A stretch of DNA of 46,487 nucleotides from an uncultured Candidatus Saccharibacteria bacterium (GTDB taxonomy: Bacteria; Patescibacteriota; Saccharimonadia; Saccharimonadales; Saccharimonadaceae). Below are positions 16,614 through 23,874 of the stretch, piece by piece. The stretch's first letter is position 1. Each line of letters begins with the position of its first letter. The position numbers and the translations under genes are program-made. The DNA is taken from NCBI GenBank assembly GCA_938017675.1, contig CALIJB010000007.1:1-46487 (forward strand), given 5' to 3'. Below the pieces are notes generated by a model. The model searched no databases. It had not been told where the DNA came from and saw only the letters and a list, made by a program, of their open reading frames with translations.

Positions 16614-18920
16614 CTATCTGTTCTGATAGATTTTACCAGCGCGGCGGGCCAGATGCCATTGCAACAGGGCGGCAATTACCACCACGCCAGCCACCGGGCC
16701 AATCATTGCTAAAGTCGGTATCGTGAAGTCAAAGAATCGGCGTAACAGCGGTACAGCAAAGCTAGTCGACGCTACCAGCAGTGCTGCCGCTATATACAGC
16801 ATTCGCGCTGTCTTGGCGCGCCGATCCAGCACCACGCCCAACATCGGCCCCACCAAAAATACCAAATATACGCCAAAAAATGTTGCTACTAGCACCGTCA
16901 TCGTCGATACCGTATCCTGGTCGTGCGACTGCATAGCGCGCAGCATCAAGTACGTTATTGATACCGCCGCACCCGACACCAGCGCAATTGGCGTCACCGC
17001 GCCCAGCGTATCGCGCCAGAAATTGTGCGGGTTAATTCGATGATGCGACCGCGGCGGGAAGAGAGTCCACATAATCGTCGGCATCGTCACCAAGAAAATA
17101 TTCAAAAAAGTAATGTGGCGCGGCGCATACGGATGTATCACACCCAGTACTAGCGTTACCGCCAGCAGTACCAAACCGTAAATAATTTTATGAAAAAACA
17201 GTGTAGCAATCACCTCGATCGCTTGCATGATTTGATTTCCCAAACGCATACCCAGCGGCAGCGAATTAAACGAATTATTAAGCAAAATAATATCCGCTAC
17301 CCGCCGGCTAGCCGGTGCCCCGGCATACATAGCTACGCCCAAATCAGCTTTCTTGAGCGCTAGAGCATCATTGACGCCATCGCCAACCATGCCAGTAAAT
17401 TGATGGTTTTGCTGCGAAAAGTGGGCGATTAGATGTTCCTTTTGCTCGGGTAACACTCGCGCAAAAATCGTATGCTGATCGGCAGCTGCAGCAAATGCCG
17501 GCTCATCGAGCTCAGCTAGCTCAGCGCCAGTAATTGCCGTGTCAGGATTATTGATACCAGCAGCTCGCGCTACATACTGAACCGTCCGCGGATTATCGCC
17601 GCTGATAACGCGAATATTCACGCCTTGGCGCTGCAAAAACGCAACCGTATCGACAACGCCATCGCGCAGCAAGTTACGCAGCAAAACTACCGCCAACGGC
17701 CGGCCGTTGCCTGGCTTTAGAGACTTCAGCGGCGTATCATTATCGCCAAACTCCGCCAACAACAGCACTCGCAGACCATCGTCTGTCCACTTCTCAATCT
17801 GTTGCTGTTCAGTCGTCGATAGCGGTGCCATCCGCGCCACATATTCCGGCGCGCCCATGATAAGCGTCCGAACTCGGCCATCGACTCGTGCTCTAACGCC
17901 AGCAAATTTACGCGCTGAAGAAAACGCTAATATATCATCTACGGTATATTCATAAGGTAAATCAAGCGCAGTGATAATCGCTTGTCCAGTAGCGTTACCG
18001 CCGCTAGTCTCGTGCGCTACCATCGCCGCCAACTGCTTGACTGGCTCATCGCTACCGCCGAAAGGCTCGACGTGTTCCAAAGTAATCTCGTCGCTAGTCA
18101 GCGTGCCCGTTTTGTCAGTACATAATATATTAAGTAGTGCCATCGCCTCAATCGCCGACAACTTTTGCGGCAGAACCTTGGCCTGGGCCAATTTTAGCGA
18201 GCCAAACGCTAACAGCAGCGAGCTAGCCAGCAGCAACCCCTCTGGCACGATGGTAATAGCACTAGTAATAATCGTTTTGAGAATCCGCACCGACTCGAAG
18301 CCAGCAATACGGTAGCGCGCGAAAACCAGAAGCGACAACACAATCGCGCAATATGTCAAGAAAGTAATCGCGTTCTGAATCGCTTGCTGCAGCGGCGTCA
18401 AGCGCGGCGTATACTGCTTGAGTGTAGCACTGATTGCACCCGCCTTGGTGGCATCGCCGACTGCCGCTACTCGCACTCGCGCACTACCCGCTATCACCGT
18501 GGTTGCCGCGTAGACCTCATCATGTTTCTTCTTGTCAATTGAGGCTGATTCGCCCGTCAGCATACTCTCGTTGACCTCTAATCCGCGCGCCGATAGAACT
18601 ACACCGTCCGCTGGCAATTCGTCGCCAGCCTCGAGCAAAATCTCGTCTCCAACCTGCAAGGCATCATACATCACTTCTACAACTTCATCGCCGCGTACTA
18701 ATCGTGCTCGCGGCGCGCTCATTAACTCCAGTTGTTTGAGAGCATACTTGGCGCGAACTTCCTGAACAACACCAATCACTGTATTGACAGCAATCACTAC
18801 CGATATAAACCAGGCGTCGCGCCGCTCGCCAGCATACAATAGCGCTAGCGCCAGCAAAAAAATCGCAATGACAATTGGCGACATCAAATTACGGCGAACG
18901 ATATCTAAATAATCCCGCAT
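16614..18920 (-). CDS. P-type cation-transporting ATPase, CtpE-like
   Basis: The 768-residue protein pumps cations across the membrane through a phospho-aspartate cycle. LTGES (about 121-125) is the actuator motif, DKTGTLT holds the phosphorylated Asp269, and MVGDGVNDALALKKADLG is the hinge. About ten membrane helices are present. The intramembrane motif IVPEGLLL resembles the mycobacterial CtpE group, proposed to move calcium, rather than heavy-metal pumps. No N-terminal metal-binding domain exists. The substrate is an inference. The ATG directly follows the stop of the upstream gene (TAAATG), so the two form an operon. Confidence 0.9.
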   Translation of the reverse strand: MRDYLDIVRRNLMSPIVIAIFLLALALLYAGERRDAWFISVVIAVNTVIGVVQEVRAKYALKQLELMSAPRARLVRGDEVVEVMYDALQVGDEILLEAGDELPADGVVLSARGLEVNESMLTGESASIDKKKHDEVYAATTVIAGSARVRVAAVGDATKAGAISATLKQYTPRLTPLQQAIQNAITFLTYCAIVLSLLVFARYRIAGFESVRILKTIITSAITIVPEGLLLASSLLLAFGSLKLAQAKVLPQKLSAIEAMALLNILCTDKTGTLTSDEITLEHVEPFGGSDEPVKQLAAMVAHETSGGNATGQAIITALDLPYEYTVDDILAFSSARKFAGVRARVDGRVRTLIMGAPEYVARMAPLSTTEQQQIEKWTDDGLRVLLLAEFGDNDTPLKSLKPGNGRPLAVVLLRNLLRDGVVDTVAFLQRQGVNIRVISGDNPRTVQYVARAAGINNPDTAITGAELAELDEPAFAAAADQHTIFARVLPEQKEHLIAHFSQQNHQFTGMVGDGVNDALALKKADLGVAMYAGAPASRRVADIILLNNSFNSLPLGMRLGNQIMQAIEVIATLFFHKIIYGLVLLAVTLVLGVIHPYAPRHITFLNIFLVTMPTIMWTLFPPRSHHRINPHNFWRDTLGAVTPIALVSGAAVSITYLMLRAMQSHDQDTVSTMTVLVATFFGVYLVFLVGPMLGVVLDRRAKTARMLYIAAALLVASTSFAVPLLRRFFDFTIPTLAMIGPVAGVVVIAALLQWHLARRAGKIYQNR

Positions 18921-19409
18921 TTAACTCGTTCGGAGCCTCCGATAAACAAACTTCGCCGCCGGCCGCCAGCCAGAGCTTGCATCATGGTCAGCGCAATAAA
19001 TGGTGCCGTTTTTGACTTCCTCAACCAAGAAAAGCGCCGGACAATACGGCACCAGAGTTCGATAGAAACGCAAGTCGTCCTCGCTGATATCGCGTCGGCC
19101 TGGATATACCTTAACGAACATATCGCGCGCAATTTCCTCGAAATATTGCGGCTGGCCTTTCGGCGGAAAAAATATCTCGGGCCGCACACCCATACGCACC
19201 GCCATCTTGCGAATATCGCCCAGCGTCAGCTGCGACGAACCTTCGATGTAGCAGTATAACTGCTTCTTGGCCGAGAGAAAAAAAGTTGCCGAAGCAGCTT
19301 GTCCGCAATCAATCCGCCGCGCCACCACCGTGCTCACCTCTAAGGACACACCAAAGCGGTCTTTGGCTATTTGCTCGATTGCAGCATCGTCAAAGAAATC
19401 ATTATTCAC
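18921..19409 (-). CDS. Conserved-looking protein of unknown function
   Basis: I do not recognise this 162-residue soluble protein. I set the start at a GTG at 19409 because a TATAAT lies six bases before it; longer in-frame starts would precede the promoter. It has an N-terminal helical region, a beta-rich middle with three cysteines in all, and the segment IRKMAVRMGVRPEIFFPPKG. It shares an operon with the P-type ATPase gene (stop and start adjoin), so a role linked to transport is possible but unproven. Confidence 0.7.
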   Translation of the reverse strand: MNNDFFDDAAIEQIAKDRFGVSLEVSTVVARRIDCGQAASATFFLSAKKQLYCYIEGSSQLTLGDIRKMAVRMGVRPEIFFPPKGQPQYFEEIARDMFVKVYPGRRDISEDDLRFYRTLVPYCPALFLVEEVKNGTIYCADHDASSGWRPAAKFVYRRLRTS

Positions 19410-19415
19410 AATCAA

Positions 19416-19421
19416 ATTATA
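19416..19421 (-). promoter_or_regulatory. -10 element, leaderless GTG start
   Basis: On the minus strand TATAAT is followed by TTGATT and then GTG, which fits a transcript that begins at the start codon. It is divergent from the helicase promoter. Confidence 0.65.
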
Positions 19422-19456
19422 CCATAAAACATTAGGGCATTTACCGAGCTTTGCGC

Positions 19457-19462
19457 TACAAT
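19457..19462 (+). promoter_or_regulatory. -10 element, leaderless helicase start
   Basis: TACAAT lies seven bases before the ATG at 19470, with no ribosome binding site between. Confidence 0.55.
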
Positions 19463-19469
19463 GAGATAG

Positions 19470-22400
19470 ATGGAAAAGTTCAAAACTCGCTACAATAAGC
19501 TTAATTCTGCTCAAAAACAAGCCGTCGACACCATTGACGGTCCGCTATTGGTTGTCGCCGGCCCGGGTACTGGCAAGACCGAGCTACTCAGCATGCGCGC
19601 TGCCAATATTCTGCGCGCCACCGACACGCTGCCCGAAAATATTCTCTGCCTGACCTTTACCGATAGCGGCGCTAACGCCATGCGGGCGCGTCTAGCGTCA
19701 ATCATTGGTACCGATGCTTACAAAGTAGCAATCCAAACTTTTCACAGTTTCGGCACCGAAATAATCAATCATCACAGCGAATATTTTTATCGCGGCGCTG
19801 ATTTTTCGCCAGCCGACGAAGTAGCGACTTACTCGATTCTAACTGATATTTTCGAGGAGCTCGATTACAATAATCCGCTAGCCAGCAAAATGAACAGCGA
19901 TTTCACGCACCTGCGCGACACGGCGCAAGTAATCAGCGAGTTAAAGCAGGCCGGCCTATCTAGCAGCGAGCTGCTGCAAATCATTGATAGCAACGAAAAG
20001 CTGCTTGACGCTATTGAGCCAGAGCTCGCAGCTATTTTCGCTAATCGCATCAGCAAAACCACTATCGCCTTACTGCCGCCAATTGCCAACAAAATCGCCG
20101 AATTGCCAGCGCCGCAATTGCCGCCAGCTATCGCGCCGCTAGCCGACGCGTTAGCACTAAGCCTCGCGCGCGCTTTCGACGAAGCAGTCGCTAGCGGCAA
20201 GACAACGCCGATCACAGCCTGGCGCAACACCTGGCTCGAAAAGGACGCTCGCGGCGAGTTCGTCTTCAAAGACCGCAAACGCCACGCAAAATTACGTGCT
20301 GTCGCGCCGATCTACGACCGTTATCTCGCCGAAATGCGCCAAGCCGAGCTATTCGACTACGACGACATGATTCTCAATGTCGTGCAAGCGATTGAGCAGT
20401 ATCCAGACCTACGCTTCAATCTGCAAGAACGCTATCAATATATCATGGTCGATGAGTTTCAAGACACCAACCTAGCGCAACTGCGTATTCTCTTCAACCT
20501 GACAGACACGCCGCATGGCGATGCACCAAACATCATGGCGGTAGGCGACGATGATCAGGCAATCTACAGCTTTCAAGGCGCCGATGTCGGCAATATTCAT
20601 CGTTTCCGCAAGCGCTACCCAGATCACGCTAGCGTCGTTTTGACCGACAACTACCGCTCGTCGCAAACCATTCTCGACCGCGCCCGTGAAATTATTACTC
20701 AGGCTAGCGGCCGCCTAGAAACCTCTATGGATATAAATAAGCAGTTACAGGCGCACACTAACGACGCTAACAGCCAAGTTACGCTATCCGCGCTGCCAAG
20801 CCGCCAGGAGGAATTCGCCTGGATCGCCGAATCAATCCAAGAAAATATCACAAAAGGTATAAAGCCATCAGAAATCGCCGTCATTGCTCGGCGCCACAGC
20901 GATTTGATTGCGCTGCTACCGTATCTGAACCGCGCCAATATTGCCGTTAATTATGAGCGTCGCGACAATGTCCTTGACGACGAGCGCATCCAGCTGCTAG
21001 AGCTAATGGCCCGTATCTGCGTTGACATCGCAGCAGGGGAGCATGACGAAGCCAACAGCCTGCTGCCCGAGCTGGTAGCCCAGCCAATGTTCGGCTTTGA
21101 CAGCGAAGCTATCTGGCGGCTAAGTTTACAAGCCTACCGCAACCGCACCAACTGGCTTGAGGCGATGCTGACGTCGCCGACTTTTCAACCGCTAGCCAAG
21201 TGGCTGCTCGACCGCGCCAAGGCTAGCCTGACCGAGCCGCTCGAAACTTTCCTAGACACGCTCATCGGCGTGCCGCAAAACTACACAGCCAACGACGACA
21301 CCGACGACGATAATGATGATAACAACGCCGCGCGCAAACCAACCAAACCGCACCGCAATGCCTTTATCTCGCCGTTCTACCAATATTATTTTAACAGCGA
21401 TATTCTTGGCAGCTCACCCGACACTTACCTAACTGCCTTGGAAGCGCTGCAAACCTTGCGCAGTAAATTGCGCGAGGGCGCGCCAGACAGCACACTGCTA
21501 GCCAGCGACTTCTTGACGCTAATCGACACCTACCGCCAGCTTAATATCCCCGTCGTTAGCATCCGGCGCGCCAGCGAAACTGCTCAAAATGCCATCAACC
21601 TAATGAGCGCCCACAAATCCAAAGGCCTAGAGTTCGACACCGTCTATGTCATCAACTCAATCGATTCGATGTGGGGCGAACGCGTGCGCAGCCGCAGCCG
21701 CTTGATTGGTTATCCAGAGAACTTGGCTATCTCGCCAAACGCCGATAGCTATGACGAACGCATCCGCTTGTACTTCGTGGCCATGACGCGCGCCAAACGC
21801 CAGCTTTACCTGACATATGCCCGCAGCGACGACACCGCCAAAGACACGCTCAAAGCTAGTTTTCTGGCTGGCACCAACTTGCAAGAAATTGACCGCCAGC
21901 CAAGCAGCACCACCGCGCTCGCCGCTCAGAGCGAAATCGCCTGGCACGACCGCCTAACCGCGCCGATTAGCCGCACCATGAAAGAGCTGCTGGCGCCAAC
22001 TCTCGAAAATTACAAGCTATCCGTCACGCACCTCAATAACTTTATCGACGTTACGCGCGGCGGGCCGCAGAACTTTTTGCTAAATAATTTGCTGCGCTTC
22101 CCGCAGGCCAAAAGCGCCAACGCCATCTACGGTACTCTGATTCACGCCGTTCTGCAGCACGCGCACAGCCATTTAGCGGCCAGCGGCACTCGTAAACCAA
22201 TCGAGGATATTACCGGCGAATTTATCCGCCTACTACACCAGCAAAATTTAAGCGACGCTGATCTGGCATTATACAGCAAGCGCGGCATTGAGGCGCTCGA
22301 AGCCTTTCTGGGCGCCAAATACGACACCTTTAAGTCGTCGCAAAAACCCGAGCTTAGTTTTACTGGGCAGGGCGTCGTTCTCGGCCAAGCCCGCCTGACC

Positions 22401-22820
22401 GGTTCGCTCGACCTAGTTGATATCGACAATCAAACCATCACCGTCACCGATTACAAAACTGGCAAGCCGTCAACTTCCTGGACCGGCAAATCCGATTACG
22501 AAAAAATCAAGCTCCACAAATACCGCCAGCAGCTGATGTTTTACGAGCTGTTGTGTGCCAATTCACGCGATTACGCGAAATACGATTTCGGCGGCGCTGT
22601 ACTGCAGTTTGTCGAACCAGACTCCCGCGGCGACATCTACCAGCTTGACGACCGCTTTAGTCGCGACGAACTAGCCGATTTTCAACGCCTAATCGCCGCT
22701 GTTTGGCGTTGTATCACTACATTAGAGCTGCCAGACATCAGCAACTACCAAGCAAGCTACCAGGGAATGATACAATTCGAGAAAGATTTAATATCAAGTG
22801 AATACCCAGCTCGCGAATAG
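19470..22820 (+). CDS. UvrD/RecB-like DNA helicase with C-terminal PD-(D/E)XK nuclease
   Basis: The 1116-residue protein is a superfamily 1A helicase for DNA repair. Walker A is GPGTGKT (31-37). DEFQDTN (about 327-333), VGDDDQAIYSFQGAD, HKSKGLEFD (about 714) and VAMTRAKRQLYL are further helicase motifs. The C-terminal part (from about 850) has LIHAVLQHAH, then GSLDLVDID and DYKTGK (about 993). These are the His-Asp-Asp-x-Lys residues of a RecB/AddB-type nuclease. It could process double-strand ends as a single chain in place of RecBCD or AddAB; this is inference. The leaderless promoter is divergent from the small unknown gene. Confidence 0.92.
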   Translation: MEKFKTRYNKLNSAQKQAVDTIDGPLLVVAGPGTGKTELLSMRAANILRATDTLPENILCLTFTDSGANAMRARLASIIGTDAYKVAIQTFHSFGTEIINHHSEYFYRGADFSPADEVATYSILTDIFEELDYNNPLASKMNSDFTHLRDTAQVISELKQAGLSSSELLQIIDSNEKLLDAIEPELAAIFANRISKTTIALLPPIANKIAELPAPQLPPAIAPLADALALSLARAFDEAVASGKTTPITAWRNTWLEKDARGEFVFKDRKRHAKLRAVAPIYDRYLAEMRQAELFDYDDMILNVVQAIEQYPDLRFNLQERYQYIMVDEFQDTNLAQLRILFNLTDTPHGDAPNIMAVGDDDQAIYSFQGADVGNIHRFRKRYPDHASVVLTDNYRSSQTILDRAREIITQASGRLETSMDINKQLQAHTNDANSQVTLSALPSRQEEFAWIAESIQENITKGIKPSEIAVIARRHSDLIALLPYLNRANIAVNYERRDNVLDDERIQLLELMARICVDIAAGEHDEANSLLPELVAQPMFGFDSEAIWRLSLQAYRNRTNWLEAMLTSPTFQPLAKWLLDRAKASLTEPLETFLDTLIGVPQNYTANDDTDDDNDDNNAARKPTKPHRNAFISPFYQYYFNSDILGSSPDTYLTALEALQTLRSKLREGAPDSTLLASDFLTLIDTYRQLNIPVVSIRRASETAQNAINLMSAHKSKGLEFDTVYVINSIDSMWGERVRSRSRLIGYPENLAISPNADSYDERIRLYFVAMTRAKRQLYLTYARSDDTAKDTLKASFLAGTNLQEIDRQPSSTTALAAQSEIAWHDRLTAPISRTMKELLAPTLENYKLSVTHLNNFIDVTRGGPQNFLLNNLLRFPQAKSANAIYGTLIHAVLQHAHSHLAASGTRKPIEDITGEFIRLLHQQNLSDADLALYSKRGIEALEAFLGAKYDTFKSSQKPELSFTGQGVVLGQARLTGSLDLVDIDNQTITVTDYKTGKPSTSWTGKSDYEKIKLHKYRQQLMFYELLCANSRDYAKYDFGGAVLQFVEPDSRGDIYQLDDRFSRDELADFQRLIAAVWRCITTLELPDISNYQASYQGMIQFEKDLISSEYPARE

Positions 22821-22890
22821 CCGAAATTAGTTACTCGACAAGCTGATTTTCGCCAATCATCGCTTTATGCCGTAATTTTAACAAATCTAT

Positions 22891-22919
22891 TTGACATTTT
22901 ATCCTAATATTGGTATGCT
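22891..22919 (+). promoter_or_regulatory. Strong promoter of the structured RNA locus
   Basis: TTGACA (22891-22896), an exact 17-base spacer and TATGCT (22914-22919). It is the closest match to the -35 consensus in the window. The expected start is at 22926-22929, right at the base of a stable hairpin. Confidence 0.85.
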
Positions 22920-22926
22920 TTTGTTC

Positions 22927-23030
22927 ATGGAGCGAGACTAGACTCAGTGAGAAACTGGGTCATGGTAGCGCTCCTGCACGGAAGCGCTATTTAAAATAGT
23001 TTCCGCTCCTTTTTGCCCCTAGATGGGGCG
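22927..23030 (+). promoter_or_regulatory. Folded leader with alternative pairings before the 60-residue ORF
   Basis: Stem 1: GGAGCG (22929-22934) pairs with CGCTCC (22969-22974), CTA with TAG, and GACTCAGT (22941-22948) with ACTGGGTC (22954-22961). A competing stem pairs TAGCGCT (22966-22972) with AGCGCTA (22983-22989). A terminator-like hairpin at 22980-23004 is followed by TTTTT (23010-23014). A GCCCC/GGGGC hairpin (23015-23029) comes just before the ribosome binding site. The first four codons after the promoter are ATG GAG CGA GAC, then TAG. Mutually exclusive stems next to a terminator-like hairpin suggest attenuation or a riboswitch, but no known class matches. Confidence 0.6.
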
Positions 23031-23050
23031 GAGAGGAGGTGAATAAACCC

Positions 23051-23233
23051 GTGGGGCTTTTCGCCGATAGGTCCGCGGATGCGTATCGTCGCGCCGCTGA
23101 AGCCGTTCAGGCTGGCAATCCCACCACTGAGCAGCGCGCAATGAATGAGCGTGCTGCCAAAGTTGCCGGTAGGAACAACATTGGCAGCGACGCACGTGCT
23201 GCCAAGGAGGGTAGGCTGCTTCCTAGGAAGTAA
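23051..23233 (+). CDS. Possible 60-residue basic protein
   Basis: I do not recognise it. The GTG at 23051 follows GGAGGT (23035-23040) by ten bases, so translation is plausible; an earlier GTG at 23039 overlaps the ribosome binding site. The product is rich in Ala and Arg, is predicted helical, has no cysteine and ends in a basic tail (LLPRK). Its GC content is higher than that of the neighbouring non-ribosomal genes. It lies between a folded leader and a long structured RNA on the same apparent transcript. It may be a real small protein or a chance ORF inside the RNA. Confidence 0.5.
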   Translation: MGLFADRSADAYRRAAEAVQAGNPTTEQRAMNERAAKVAGRNNIGSDARAAKEGRLLPRK

Positions 23234-23252
23234 TTACACTCACGAATGACGG

Positions 23253-23816
23253 CTCGGGGCGTGCACCCCGAGAACCGCTGGCACCAGGCCAGCAAAGGGC
23301 GTCCGTCCGCCCACCACTGGGTCTCCGATTCCCCAGCCAGAAAAGAATCGTAGGGTGTGGTCGAAGGTCGACAGGCCAGGGCTTTGCAAGCAGGCCGTAG
23401 CGGGCTCAATTCCCGTCACATCAACTTGGGGTATGCGTCGCGCTGTGGGAGGCGCGGACACATAGACGCGGCTATACCTGGGGAACGTTGCGCGAGGCGC
23501 AGTGCGTGTAGCGCGTCCGGGAGCACAATGGGGTGCTCCCGCCCCCCTATACCTCCGCTACAGGCGACACGTATACCATCCTCACCTCCGGGTGGTATGC
23601 TGTCAGCGGAATGGTAGGCACTATGAGGGTCGTTAAAACCGATAACGACCTGGTCTACCATCGGAACGGAATCTGCGTGCCTGGATCGCTGCCGTTCTTA
23701 AACTTAGAGGCTAGAGCATTATCCCGCTCGCCTCACAACCAGGGCTCGCGAGATTCACTCGTAGAGTTGCCCTCAACGCAGAGGACGATTCTGAGCAGAA
23801 CCGCTCGAGCCCGCCA
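23253..23816 (+). ncRNA. Long highly structured RNA of unknown class
   Basis: This stretch has no convincing gene, but nearly every segment pairs locally. The stems are CTCGGGG/CCCCGAG (23253-23272), GCTGG/CCAGC (23277-23293), GGGCG/CGCCC (23297-23312), CTGGG/CCCAG (23317-23336), a tRNA-like domain (23353-23424), GGTATGCGTC with GACGC-ATACC (23430-23478), TGCGC/GCGCA, CGGGAGCAC/GTGCTCCCG (23518-23541), ATACCA/TGGTAT (23574-23599), ATGGTAG/CTACCAT (23612-23662) enclosing GGTCGTTA/TAACGACC, GAACGG/CCGTTC (23665-23698) and GAGGC-GAGC/GCTC-GCCTC (23707-23734). A terminator follows. I checked for RNase P, tmRNA, SRP, 6S and T-box signatures and found none complete. The transcript probably starts at about 22927. 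Confidence 0.65.
23353..23424 (+). ncRNA. tRNA-like domain inside the structured RNA
   Basis: GGTGTG (23354-23359) pairs with CACATC (23417-23422) as an acceptor-like stem, with a G-T pair at the place of the alanine identity pair G3-U70. A T-arm follows tRNA rules: GCGGG, loop CTCAATT, CCCGT (23400-23416). The 72-base span is tRNA-sized. It is not a normal tRNA: the D-arm is a tight GTCGA/TCGAC hairpin with a 3-base loop, the anticodon stem does not form, position 1-72 mismatches and CCA is not encoded. The segment GGTCGACAGG resembles the 5' end of tmRNA, but no tag frame or pseudoknots are recognisable. It may be a tRNA relic or a tRNA mimic. Confidence 0.55.
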
Positions 23817-23857
23817 CCCCTCACTGTCAATGACGCCAGTGAGGGGTTTTCCTTTTT
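23817..23857 (+). terminator. Strong terminator of the structured RNA
   Basis: A perfect 10-bp stem, CCCCTCACTG with CAGTGAGGGG, closes a 10-base loop and is followed by TTTTCCTTTTT. The dus promoter starts five bases later. Confidence 0.93.
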
Positions 23858-23861
23858 GTGA

Positions 23862-23867
23862 TAAAAT
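23862..23867 (+). promoter_or_regulatory. -10 element, leaderless dus start
   Basis: TAAAAT lies seven bases before the ATG at 23875, directly after the terminator. No ribosome binding site is seen. Confidence 0.5.
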
Positions 23868-23874
23868 AACAGAG

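Noticed and set aside
19410..19520. Longer start for the unknown minus-strand gene
   Set aside because: The extra residues lie upstream of the TATAAT and overlap the divergent helicase gene.
23351..23372. T-box riboswitch, from AGGGTGTGGTCG
   Set aside because: The T-box core AGGGTGG-ACCGCG is not matched, no specifier stem is seen, and no synthetase or amino-acid gene follows.
23240..23461. Minus-strand ORF containing VTGIEPATACLQS
   Set aside because: This signature is what the T-arm consensus of a tRNA gives when read antisense. It is a common artefact and here supports a T-arm on the plus strand.
23253..23816. RNase P RNA or standard tmRNA
   Set aside because: The conserved RNase P P4 strands (GAGGAAAGTCC and ACAGAA) are absent. 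For tmRNA there is no tag frame ending in Ala-Ala-stop, no encoded CCA, and the acceptor halves are only about 70 bases apart.
23533..23874. In-frame 114-codon extension upstream of dus
   Set aside because: It runs through the perfect terminator and the hairpin array, and the family N-terminus begins at 23875.
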